Shown: positions 33,737 to 44,053 of the stretch, in pieces
Layout of the letters: each line of letters opens with the position of its first letter
How positions within the stretch are numbered: the stretch's first letter is position 1
The notes under the pieces: generated by a model
What the model was told of the DNA's origin: nothing
Database searches by the model: none
The model's input: the letters and a program-made list of their open reading frames with translations, nothing else
DNA from: Coenobita brevimanus
Lineage: Eukaryota > Arthropoda > Malacostraca > Decapoda > Coenobitidae
Reading direction: 5' to 3'
Length of the DNA stretch: 64,000 bases
Assembly: GCA_032717465.1 (NCBI GenBank)
Contig: CM064667.1
Location: forward strand, 4,489,783 to 4,553,782
Translations under genes and position numbers: made by a program

Positions 33737-34894
33737 TCACACGAGTACAACAGGTGAGGACCACGGGCTAGTGGAGTTGGAGATAACGCCGGCATCAAGC
33801 ATATCCTGGAGCTGCCGGTCTTCTTCTGCCCGTTGTTTCGGATTTTTTCGTCGTGATGGTTGGTGAATTGGAGGTCCGGTTGTGTGTATCTCGTGGCTGA
33901 GATAAGTAGTGTGGCCAAGGTCTGTTGGGCCGGAGGAGAATAGGTCCTGAAAGTCAAGGAGGAGTTTTTGGAGGCTGTTGGTTTGGGAAGGGGATAGATG
34001 TGATCGTAAGTCGGGGAGAGTGGGATGATCAGGGGGTGGTGATTGGCATGGTTCGGCTTCTTCTGTGTCGCCAATGATGAGTCCTCGTGGTAGGGTTAGT
34101 GGTGTTGTGGCGAGGTTTGCGATACGGATTTCATTGGCATGTGGGGGAAGGAAGGTGGGTGACACTAAACAGGAGGAGAGTGGTCCAGTGGGTATGGATG
34201 GTGAAAAAAGAACGGAGGTACCTGAAGGTCTGTTAAGTTTTACCCAAGCTTTTTTGGTGGGGTGGAATGGTGATTGAGGAAGCGATACTGGCAGGAAAAG
34301 ATGGGGAGGGGTCCAGAAGATGTGTAGTGGGGGGTGGTGATGGAGGGGGATGAAGTGAGGCATTGAATGAGGTTGGGTTGGGGTCATATGTACAGGTGGG
34401 TTGGGAGAGGTGAGTGTCCGGGGAGTGTGTGTGTCTGAGTGGTATGGAGGAGGTGGTGGTGTTCTTCTTTTTTTTCTTCCAGATTTTTTTTTCTTGTTAA
34501 TTGATGCACGGTTGGGGCGGGCTGGACTGAAGTGGAGGCGGCACTGATGACAGTCAATTGTCGCGTGGAGTTTTTGGAGGAGGTCCAGCCCAAGATATCC
34601 ATTACAGGTGGAATCGAATATGATGAATGGGTGGTTGTTGGATACTCGTTGGTGAGTGTTGGTTTGAAGGGCCCATATTTCCCCACGGATGGGTAGGGGG
34701 CCATCCCCCGCATCGACGAGGTTGGCTGAAGTGGGGAGAAGGGGGCTGAAGGCAGAGGTGTGGCGGGAGTAGAAGTGGGAGTAGAGGCACGACCTGGCTG
34801 CTCCTGTATCTGCCAGTAATCGTGCCTTGACCCTGTTCAGCCAAATCTTGTTGTAGACTAAGGGTCTGTAGCTGTGTGAGGTGGCCCTCGCCAC
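33737..34894 (-). pseudogene. Element A protease and RT N-terminus, unit 1 (385 aa frame)
   Basis: The frame begins near SYRPLVYNKIWLNRVKARLL and contains the aspartic protease active site as LLADTGAARSCL, then a flap-like region and GYLGLDLL. A Pro/His-rich linker with a lysine cluster (NKKKKSGRKKRR) follows, then the RT entry segment (YLSHEIHTTGPP, VISNSTSPWSSPVVLV). It ends at a TGA where unit 2 continues into RKKDG. Like other retroelement proteases it would act as a dimer on the Gag-Pol polyprotein. Confidence 0.85.
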
Positions 34895-34917
34895 CGTGGG
34901 GAGGTGCGGGGGCGGGT

Positions 34918-35807
34918 CTAAAAATCCATCTGCTGAGGTTGGGTGTGGTCGTAGTGTTCCTCGTCGCCCGGTCCTGGGTAGAGTAGTGGCGGCGCGTCGT
35001 TTTCCGGGGCATCATCGTCTAAGGAGGAGACTTTCTTGTGCCCCTGGTGAAAGTTTCTGCGCCTGCTTGCCTTGAGCTGCTCTCTTATGTCATGCAGGGG
35101 GCAGGTGCGACTGCAGGCCGTGAACTCCCAAGGATTAATGGTAATCAGGTTGCCTTGTTTCTTGGGGTTAGGGCGTTTCTTCTGCGGGTAAGCCCTGGGC
35201 ACAGTAGGAGGTGGCTCTGTAGGTGGCTGGTGAGGCGGTGGCTTAGATTTTGGTGGAGGGTTGTGGTTTGTCGGGTATCTTGTCACCGCGTGAAGAGGAT
35301 GTGGTTTGGGATGGGCGGCGAGGAGACGTCTGACGAGTTGCGGGTCCTGGTCCATGTCCCCTGAGGGATCATAGATCGAGAAGTGCTCCCTGACTGTGCT
35401 AGGGAGAATCCTCAGCAGGGCATTAAATGTGTGTATATCTCGGGCATTTGTAGTTGCTTCGGGATACCAGCGCTGACAAGGTGCCGAGCCTGGACGTATG
35501 TGTCGTCTAGGTTACCGTCGTAGGTGAGGGCGTCGAGTTGAGAGAGAGCGACGACTCTGCCTATGGATGGCATGAAAGCCTGTCTCACAATTTGTGAGAA
35601 TTGGTCCCATGTCAGTTCTGGGAAGATTTTTGGTGTGACAGTGGCAATTATTTTACCCAGGTTAGGCAATGTGACTGCAATCTTTTCTTTGTCCGAGTCG
35701 AACCCTATGTCTAGGAGGGGTTTGACCATATCTAAATACACTTCAATGTCACATTGTTCCGGGTTGAATTCGGCAATTGAATGTGCGGTTTGGCTGACAT
35801 TGTGCAA
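34918..35807 (-). pseudogene. Element A gag, unit 1
   Basis: Two frames. 35,412-35,807 encodes the N-terminal structural region (FNPEQCDIEVYLDMVKPLLD, ELTWDQFSQIVRQAFMP, ALSQLDALTYDG). 34,918-35,355 continues after a frame change with a basic, Pro-rich region and an acidic end (SSLDDDAPENDAPP). A short Cys/His group (CSRTCPLHD) is present, but no standard CCHC knuckle is seen. The first frame ends at THLMPC-stop in both unit 1 and unit 2, so they share the frameshift. The start shown lacks the MAAKPHIQLPR beginning seen in unit 2. Confidence 0.75.
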
Positions 35808-35848
35808 GTTTCCTTTTATCGTTCCTCCGTGCTTTTACTCGGATCCAG

Positions 35849-35866
35849 AACCACCGCTTGCCACCA
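35849..35866 (-). promoter_or_regulatory. Element A primer-binding site
   Basis: On the minus strand, directly after the LTR end AGCATAACA and one base, the sequence reads TGGTGGCAAGCGGTGGTT. It starts with TGG, the complement of a tRNA CCA end, as expected for first-strand priming. The same sequence lies next to the third LTR at about 52,385-52,402. The tRNA was not identified. Confidence 0.6.
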
Positions 35867-35867
35867 G

Positions 35868-37744
35868 TGTTATGCTGGTGTTTTTAAGGCGACTACTCGT
35901 TCTAAAAACACTAGCGACTGAAGCGGGGTCCTCTTTCCGGACTGGAAGCAAAGCACCCACAAAGGAACAGGACATAAAAACCAGGCAGTACACCTTAACA
36001 CATCTACTGCCTTAATTCTAACCGTTACAATAAAACACAGAGTGATATTTGAGATACAGGGGACAGGGACACAGAGTTAGCCTTCAGCACCACAAGATAC
36101 AGTCACGCTTGGTACACAATACAATGCACATACAGGGATGTCTTGAATTATATATGTTATTGTCCGTATGTCACTTTTAGGCAGGATATACACTGAGTCA
36201 ACAACAAAGAGAATAAACAAGATTGGAAGACCGTAAGGGAAATACTACTGTAAATAAGATAGGGTGCGGATCGTGACACTTGACACAGTCACTTAGTCGC
36301 GGCGACACTTACACACAGGCTTTTAATCTGCCCGCGCATCCTAGTCTCTATTCATTCACAGAAAGTTCTCTTACTGTTGGGACTCATATAATTACTCTAA
36401 GGTTCATTCTCTGTCCTGCCGGACACTGAGTTCTTTTGGACTATTGGTAACTGTTATTGGTTTCACACTGGTCTTCACTCGGTCACTGTTCACTGTTATT
36501 TCCCTTGGTTTGTTCCCGGCACAAGGGGCGTCACTATTTACCTGTATCTCCTGGGTAATGTTTATTCTGTGACAGGGGCGTGAGGGGAGAACCCTAGGGG
36601 GACCCGGCCTGCAGAGGGCAAGGGATTACCCGCAGGGGAGTCACTACCTGGGTCACAGTCGTCGGTGAGATGCAGGGAGGCTCTTCTGTCTTTTGGCCTT
36701 GACCTGAGAGGTGGCCTTCGAGTTGGAGCCTCGTCGGTGGGGTACAGGGAGGCCCTCGTGTCTGGGGGCCTCGACCTAAGAGGTGGATCTCGGGATTGGG
36801 GCCGAACAGCTGGAGTACTAAGTAGTCGGGCCAGTCGTCTCTGGCTCCGCAGGGTGAGGGAGCCTGGGTCGCCTTTGTCGGGAGTCGGTGGGTCTGGCCT
36901 GGGGTTCCTGGGACTGCAAGCGCCTATGGGGAGAGGTGCTGACAGGGCTGGGCTGCGGCAACTTCTCCGTCGGGACTCGGGCAGGAACAAGGATCTCCCA
37001 GGCGTAGGAGGTAGGTCCGATATCGGGCATTGCCACCACTCTAGTGACACCTCCGGGGCTATATTTCCAGGTGGTGACGAAGGGCTCCCACAGGGGGAAG
37101 AGGCTGGAGAAGTACTTTGGCTGTGGCCGTGAGCCTACCCGTCATATGAGAAGCAATTGAAGGGCGTACAGGGCAGCTTCTTCCCCGCCACGTATAGGGA
37201 CCGTCGGCGTGGTGTTGCTCCCGTAGTATGGGAAAAGCAGGAGTAGGGGGCACAGAGGCCACACTCTCTCCAGTGCGTACTGAGGCTATCTTCAGGGGCT
37301 TCTCTACCCTGGCACGTGCCTCAGCCGGAGCTGGACGCCTACCCGCCTTACAATTAGCAACTGAAGGGCGTACAGGGCCGCTCCTTCCCCGCCATTTATA
37401 GGGACCATCGGCGCGGTGTTGCTCCTGTTGTAGGGAAAAGCTGCATGTACGATAGCAGGTGCCCTTTTACCCTGGTACGTACTTTGGCAGTAGCCGAGAG
37501 CTGATCTTCCCGACGAGAAGCAACTGACGGGGGAACAGGGCTGCTCCTTCCCTGCCACGTATTGGGACCGTCGGTGCGGTGTTGCTCCCGTAGGAGAGAA
37601 CAGCAGGAGAGGGATGCACAGGGGTAACTCTCTCTCCGGGGTGTACTAAGGCCGGAGCCTTGGGTCTCTCTACCCTGGTACATTCTCTTACGCTGTAGCT
37701 TTGGGCCTCCGGTCCTTGGGCCTCATGCCCTAGAGGGTGTAACA
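35868..37744 (-). repeat. Element A LTR, copy 2 (shared by units 1 and 2)
   Basis: 1877 bp with terminal inverted TGTTA...TAACA in plus sense. It serves as 5' LTR of unit 1 and 3' LTR of unit 2, so the two A units are in tandem. Compared with copies 1 and 3 it lacks about 72 bp near 37,112 ('ggagaag' joins directly to 'tactttgg'). It shares small differences with copy 3 that copy 1 lacks. Confidence 0.85.
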
Positions 37745-38497
37745 ATAGCCGTCAATACGGTGTTACCTGGGACTGAATCTAGTTCAGTCCCACCCCTATT
37801 CTGACGATGGTTGTTCCGCCCGCAAGGTAGTTGCGTTTCCCCGGTCACCTGGTGTTGGGGAAGTTGCGGGGAACAGGGGCTCAGGACAGTAGTGTCCTGG
37901 TGACCCACTTGACCGGGGTCACTAACCCCACCTTTGTGTCCTATTGGGTTGGTGGTGTGGTAGCAGCCCGGTGGTGGGGTTAAGGGTGGCGAGGTGGGAG
38001 GTCCGGCGTCGGGCATTTTACCACCCTCCATGGTGTAAAAGTCACGACCCCATGACTGGAGGTGGTATGTGGTGGAGGTGGATGTCTGGTGGGCCGGGGT
38101 GAGGTGTTGTAGGAGGCTGACCCAGTGGTTGGTGAAGGTGTTAGGCTCCTGGTGGGGGCTGAGGGTGAGCCAGAGGGAGGATGGGTGGTCGGTCCGGCGT
38201 AGGAGGCAGAGGAGGTGGGGGGTCCCTCGGATTCTGGCATGCAGGCGGTCATGGGGTAGCCAGTGTACTCTCATCACTTTCTTCTTGGAGAATGGTCCCT
38301 GATGAGGAGATGAAAGCTGAATGCTGGAGAGTGACGGGAGATTGGTGGTTTTATGGGGGATGGGTTGGTGGGAGGAGCGTTTTACCTTGGAGAATTGGGA
38401 CTTGGGAGGATTCCATCGTGCTTGGTGGAGGGGGAGGGTTATGGGGGAGGTGTCTGGGGTAGGGGGGGTTCGTGGTGGTGGGTGGTGGGATGGGCGT
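37745..38497 (-). pseudogene. Element A downstream ORF, unit 2 (cut by B1)
   Basis: Internal A sequence between LTR 2 and the B1 insertion. The minus frame 37,723-38,277 (184 codons) is open from MMRVHWLPHDRLHARIRG to VLTAIVTPSRA, covering the LTR junction. It continues on the other side of B1 at 47,476. It matches unit 3 (54,733-55,485) closely, including a 14-bp stretch (GGGTTATGGGGGAG) that unit 1 lacks. Confidence 0.7.
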
Positions 38498-39384
38498 TGT
38501 TACATAGCCTATGATTTCATCATCCTTTGTGTAATTTTAACGCACAGTATGCTGCATGTTTGATCACGAGCGTGTTCTGCCTCAGTCCCCCCCTTCTACC
38601 GTTATAGTAGAGTAAGTTGTCCTTTCTGTTGTTCAGAGCGGGATTGTCAACTCTTTGTCCCCATGGCTTCATTTGCGCGTCCTTCTTTCAAGTTGTATCA
38701 AGCTCTGCTGGCCCCTATATAATGAGCTCAGTCTCTGCTTCATTGCCACTTAGATCTGCTCCTCATTTTGTTCACATCTCTGTCCTCCCCTGTACAGTTA
38801 TTATTGAGTGCTCAGGAAGTCTCCAACCATCTAGCAGCTGTGTAATTTGAGTATAACTGTTATTGCATTTTTTCTTGTACTGTATAGCATAAGTTTTATT
38901 TGTAGGCCTAGTGAAGTTTTTGTAATTCATGTAAGGTTCTTGTTGTCAGCAATTATTAATAATAGTTTGTATCTGTAATAATTTATCTTGCATTAACTGA
39001 GCATTACCCAGTGTATTTTCATTTTATCAGGGCTGACTTAGATAAATTTACTCTGCTAATTTCGTGTTAATAGAGGCTATTGCAGTTAACCATATATTTA
39101 ACCTGTTTTTTGCCATTACATTATCCTTAGGAGTCCTGAATATTTGTTGTTAGTTTGAGCATTAAACTTTAACTTGTAATTTTACCTAACTCTTTTATTT
39201 TGAACCTGGAACTTTACGGGACAGTAGTCATTCATTCATTCATTCATTGCCAGACGCCATGTATCCCAGACAGGGTGGTCAAGGGCTTAAGAGTTAATTG
39301 TTTTACAGGGAGGGGCACTAATCCTCCACCAACCCCACTTGACGTAGACTTAAAGTGTACATTATCTTTCTCTGTCCCGTAACA
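38498..39384 (+). repeat. Element B1 5' LTR
   Basis: Starts TGTTACATAG and ends CCCGTAACA (inverted TGTTAC/GTAACA). It is 887 bp because of the 120-bp SINE fragment; other B LTRs are 786-791 bp. A TATATAA element lies at about 38,716. Small differences (GTAAGTTGTC, GGATTGTC) are shared with the B2 5' LTR but not with either downstream LTR. Confidence 0.9.
39228..39347 (-). mobile_element. Truncated 5S-SINE tail inserted in B1 5' LTR
   Basis: Reverse complement of the SINE tail seen at 27,241-27,370: (TCAT)n, then GCCAGACGCCATGTATCCC and ACCAACCCCACTTGAC. It replaces about 17 bp of LTR that other B copies keep between CAGTAG and ACTTAAAGTG. The 5S head is absent. GTAG occurs at both edges and may be a short target duplication. 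Confidence 0.85.
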
Positions 39385-39465
39385 TAAATTTGGCGACCTC
39401 TTATCAGGATATTCAGGATATTATCATAAGGATATTGCTTGATATTTTGTGACTGTGATTTATTC

Positions 39466-40197
39466 ATGATGTCTACTATTACTACACTTGATGAAGCCAA
39501 AGATTTTTTGTCAAATGTGCAAACAGTGTGTGATGTAGAAAACAGAACAAAGAATTAACTTAAGCTTGTTGCTCAACAATTGGGTATTGCTGTTCGCTCT
39601 CATCATTCTAAAGATCAAATTGTTGACATGATTAATGAAAGCTTGTTTAATGTAACTCCTCCAAATGAGCAAACGCAGATTGAATTAGCTAAGTTACAGC
39701 TAGCCCTGCAGGAGGCTCGTGTGAAGGAAGCTGAATTTCAAGCACGTGCTAAGGAGGCTGATGTTAAAGAGGCTAAGTTTCACGCACAAGTTGAACTTGC
39801 TAGGATTCAGGCAGACCATGAGTATCGCATGAAACAAGGTGGAACTGGATCATCTAGCTCTGATGATTTTGATGTGGCTAAAAATGTTAAACTTGTCCCT
39901 CCTTTTAATGAATCTGATTTATCAAAGTATTTTCAGTTGTTTGAGAGGGTAGCTACAGGTTTTAATTGGCCCAAAAAGTATTTGCCAGTACTCCTTCAAA
40001 CTGTTCTCACCGGTAAAGCTCAAGTAACTTATGCATCTTTGCCTCAGGATCAATCTGATAATTATGATGTAGTTAAGAGCTTGATTCTTAAGGCCTATGA
40101 GCTTGTTCCTGAAGCTTATAGAGTAAAATTTAGGACAACTTACAAGCAAGATAAGCAATCCCCATTGAGTATGCAAAAATCAAAGAAGATCTGTTAG
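39466..40197 (+). pseudogene. Element B1 gag (broken)
   Basis: Same protein as B2 gag (56,330), beginning at tandem ATGs (39,466 and 39,469). A G-to-T change makes TAA at 39,556-39,558, about 30 codons in (GAA in B2 and B3). The frame then stays open until a one-base loss near 40,163 that sends it to a stop at 40,197. Contents are a heptad-like Glu/Ala/Lys-rich region (KEAEFQARAKEADVKEA) and the start of the SCAN-like gag segment. Confidence 0.9.
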
Positions 40198-40220
40198 AGC
40201 AGTGGTTAAATTCTAAGAAT

Positions 40221-43200
40221 GTGGATTCTGATTTTGGTAAATTTAAGCAGATGATTTTGCTGGAGGACTTCAAGAGGTGTATTTATAAAGATGTAAGCCT
40301 ATATCTTGATGAGAAAAGAATAGATAATTTGTCTGATGCTGCAGTTTTAGCTGATGAATATGTTCTCACTCACAAGAGATATTCTAAAGAAAAAGGGAAA
40401 GTTGAGAGTAAGTACGTTGCCTCTACTCAGAGCACAGGTAACAGGAAAGAGAATAAAGATGATGTTTCTCAGGAAGCAAATACCAGCTTCACCTCTAGAT
40501 TTCAGAAAAGTAAATGTACTTATTGTAGTAAGCTTGGTCATACTACAGAGAAATGTTTCAGGAGACAGCGTGATGTGAACAAAATGGAATCTTTAAATGT
40601 TCAGTCAACTGGTCTAGTGTCCACCCTTAAGAGTCCCCAGAATTCTTTAACTGAGTTAACTGAACCTGCTTTGAGGGGTAACTTAAATTCTCATGATGGA
40701 GCTCCTCTTTTGAGCAGTAACGTGGGTGACACTCTCAAGAGTTCATGTGCTAATTTCCTGTCTGATGGTTTTGTCAGTCCTCTGGACAGTAATGACAGGA
40801 AATCAGTTAAAATATATCGTGATACAGGTGCCTGCCAATCCCTTATGCTGACCAGTGTTCTAGGCTCTAATGTTAATTCCTCTGATGAAACTGTAATCTT
40901 ACAAGGTGTAGGGAATAATTACTTCTCTGTCCCTCTGTGCAGAGTGAATTTAGAGTCTGGTTTTGCTAATGGTTCCGTTATGGTTGGATTGGTTGAGACA
41001 CTCCCAATGTCAGGTGTAACTTTCTTACTTGGAAATGATATTGGTGGAAGTCAAGTGTGTCCAGCTCCTCAGTTGTCTAGTGAGCCAGTGGCTGCGACTC
41101 AGGATTGTGATGTCCCTGATGTGTTCCCTGCATGTGCTGTCACTAGGGCTAAGTCTAAAGTTACTGGTGATTTAGAGGATAATGATGATGATGATGTTAT
41201 CCTAGCTGACACTTTTCTTGCTAATTTGGACCACTCACCAAATGAGGCAGTACCCCGTAGTGTTGATAATTTGTCTTGTCAAGAGTTGGTTGAGTTGCAG
41301 GTTGCTGACCCTGAGTTGAAAGGTCTAGCTAACTCTGCTTACAGTGAAGAAGAGTCAGCCGGTGCTTCTACTTGTTATTATGTAAAGTCAGGAGTACTTA
41401 TGAGGAAATGGAGACCCCCAACAGCATCAGCCGACTGTGAATGGGAGGTTGTACATCAAGTTGTCATCCCTCGTGTTTGTAGGCAGGATATCTTTAGAGT
41501 GGCTCATGATTCCAGTTTGACAGGACACCTTGGAGTGAGGAAGACTGTTGCAAGCATTTTGAAACACTTCTACTGGCCAGGTATCTTCAGGGATGTTTCC
41601 TGGTATTGTAAGTCTTGTCACACCTGTCAAGTTGTGGGGAAGTGTAATCAGACCGAAAAGGTTGCACCTCTAGTTCCCATTCCTCCTTTTGAGGCGCCTT
41701 TCACCCGTGTGTTGGTGGATATTGTGGGCCCTCTTCCTAAGACTTCTTCAGGATTTTCTTATGTGTTGACCCTGATTGATATGGCTACTCGTTATCCTGA
41801 AGCCATTCCACTTAGAAATATCTCAGCAAAGAACGTGGTTAAGGAAATGCTAGGGTTCTTCACAAAGTTTGGTCTGCCCAAGGAGGTACAGTCCGACCGG
41901 GGAAGTAATTTCATGTCGAAAGTTTTCAAGCAGTCTCTGAAAGAGTTGGGCATCACCCAGATCACGTCTTCAGCTTACCATCCCCAGACCCAAGGAGCGT
42001 TGGAGAGATATCATCAAACACTCAAATCGATGCTCAAGAAATACTGTTTGGAACATCAGAAAGACTGGGATAAAGGTCTTCCATTCGTTGTATTTGCTGC
42101 AAGAGAATCTCCAAATGAATCACTGGGCTTCTCACCTTTTGAACTACTGTTTGGCCATGAAGTAAGAGGACCCCTTAAGCTACTCAAGGAATGCTGGCTG
42201 TCGGAGGAAGATGACGTCAACCTGCTGGAGTATGTGATGAAGTTCAAAGAACGGCTGTCCACTGCTTTACAGTTGGCGAGAGAGAATTTAGGAGCTGCTC
42301 AGGAGAAGATGAAGACTTGGTATGATAAGAAGTCCTGGTTACGCCACTTTCAGCCAGGAGATCAGGTTTTGATTCTGCTACCAGTTCATAGGCAACCTCT
42401 TCAAGCCAAGTTTAGTGGTCCTTATTTCGTGGAGAAGAAACTCAGTGATGTCAACTATGTCATCGCCACACCAGATCGTAGAAAGAACAAGCAACTATGT
42501 CACATCAACATGCTAAAGTTATATCACAGGCGGGACGAAAATAATCCAGTCTGCACCGTAGCTGTTCCACCCGAGTCTGCAAGTGAAGCTCTCCCATGCA
42601 GTATGAGCCTGAGTGATAGTTTGGGGAAGAATCCTGATATCATGAATGATCTCCAGACTATGCTTTCTCATCTACCTCCCGAGGAAAGGCAGCAGGTGTT
42701 TTCGGCATTACTGCAGGAGTACCCGCAAGTGTTCCGTGCCACTCCAGGAAGAACCACTGTGTTGATGCATGATGTCGATGTTGGAGACGCAAAGCCAATT
42801 AAATTGCCTCCTTACCATGTGAACCCGGTGAAAGTTCCTCTCATCCAGAAGGAGCTTGGCTACCTGTTGGACCACAAGATGACTGAGCCCTGTCAGAGCG
42901 AGTGGAGTTCTCCTGTCACTTTATTCTCTAAGCCAGGTGGGTCACAGCGGCTTTGCATCGACTACAGACGTGTTAATCAGATCACCAAAACAGACACTTA
43001 CCCTCTCCCTCGCGTGGAAGATTGCATAGACAAGATCGGAAAGGCTAGGTACATAAGTAAGTTTGATTTGTTAAAGGGATACTGGCAAGTACCTATGACT
43101 GAACGTGCTAGGGAGATCTCATGTTTTGTAACACTAGGAAAGACTTTTGCATGTTCTGTAATGCCATATGGTATGAAGAATGCACCAGCCACATTTCAGA

Positions 43201-44002
43201 AGCTCATGAATGTTGTAACAGAGGGTTTGGCAGGGTGTGTTGTTTATATTGATGATGTATTAATCTTCAGTGACAACTGGAAAGATCACCTATGCCATGT
43301 CAGTAAATTTCTTGAGCGTTTGGTTCAGGCTAACCTTGTAGCTAATTTATCAAAGTGTGAGTTTGGTCAAGCTAAAGTTCAGTACCTCGGGTACGTAATT
43401 GGTGATGGACATGTTGCACCACCAGCAGCTAAGGTTCAGGTTATAAGTGATCTTCCCAGACCTAAAAGTAGGGAAGAGTTACAAAGATTTTTGGGAATGG
43501 TAGGTTATTACCGGAGATTTGTTCCTAACTTTTCAATTCTTGTATCACCACTTACAGACCTACTGAAAAAGGGAGGTAAATTTGTCTGGACCGATAACTG
43601 TGAATCCTCTTTCAACAAACTTAAAGCTATCCTATTAAGTCAGCCAGTGCTCGCTACTCCAAATTTTGCTAAGCCTTTTAAGATGGCTGTTGATGCAAGT
43701 GATACAGGAGCTGGGGCTGGTTTGCTGCAAGAGGATGATCAGGGTATTGAACACCCTGTATCTTATTACAGTAAGAAGTTCACTCCACCTCAAAAGAACT
43801 ACTCAACTATTGAGAAAGAGCTTTTGGCCTTGATTTTGGGTTTACAGCATTTTTCATTTTCTTTGTGTTCTGGTTTTGACCCCATAGTCATTTATACCGA
43901 TCATAACCCACTGAAATTCCTTAGTAAGTTTAAAGATAAAAATCAGAGATTGACAAGATGGAGTCTACTTCTTCAGGAGTATTCATTAGACATACAACAT
44001 GT
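40221..44002 (+). pseudogene. Element B1 pol (PR-IN-RT-RNaseH, truncated by LINE)
   Basis: Open frame with a CCHC knuckle (CTYCSKLGHTTEKC), protease IYRDTGACQSL, integrase (HDSSLTGHLG, CHTCQ, VDIVGPLP, QSDRGSN, QGALERYH), RT (CIDYRRVN, YIDD) and RNase H (VDASDTGAGAG, IEKELLAL, YTDHNPLKFL). Integrase lies before RT, the reverse of element A. The RNase H end (KGKENVIADCLSRL in B2) is displaced to 46,574 by the LINE at 44,003. The LINE happens to be in frame, so a 1642-codon hybrid ORF (40,221-45,149) results; it is an artefact of insertion. A real B1 protein would also need the gag frame restored. Confidence 0.9.
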
Positions 44003-44053
44003 TGGAGACTTTAATGCAGACTTTAATGCAGACTTTAATGCAGACTTTAATGC
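44003..44053 (+). repeat. Four 12-bp repeats at the LINE-2 5' junction
   Basis: GACTTTAATGCA occurs four times in tandem (about 44,007-44,054), encoding DFNA repeated after GDFNA, the conserved endonuclease motif. The ancestral element would be expected to have it once. The expansion lies just inside the truncated 5' end, consistent with slippage during target-primed reverse transcription or later replication slippage. Confidence 0.85.

Noticed and set aside
37723..38277. Envelope gene of element A
   Set aside because: There is no signal peptide, no membrane anchor, and no cysteine or glycosylation pattern; it is Pro/Ser/Thr-rich only.
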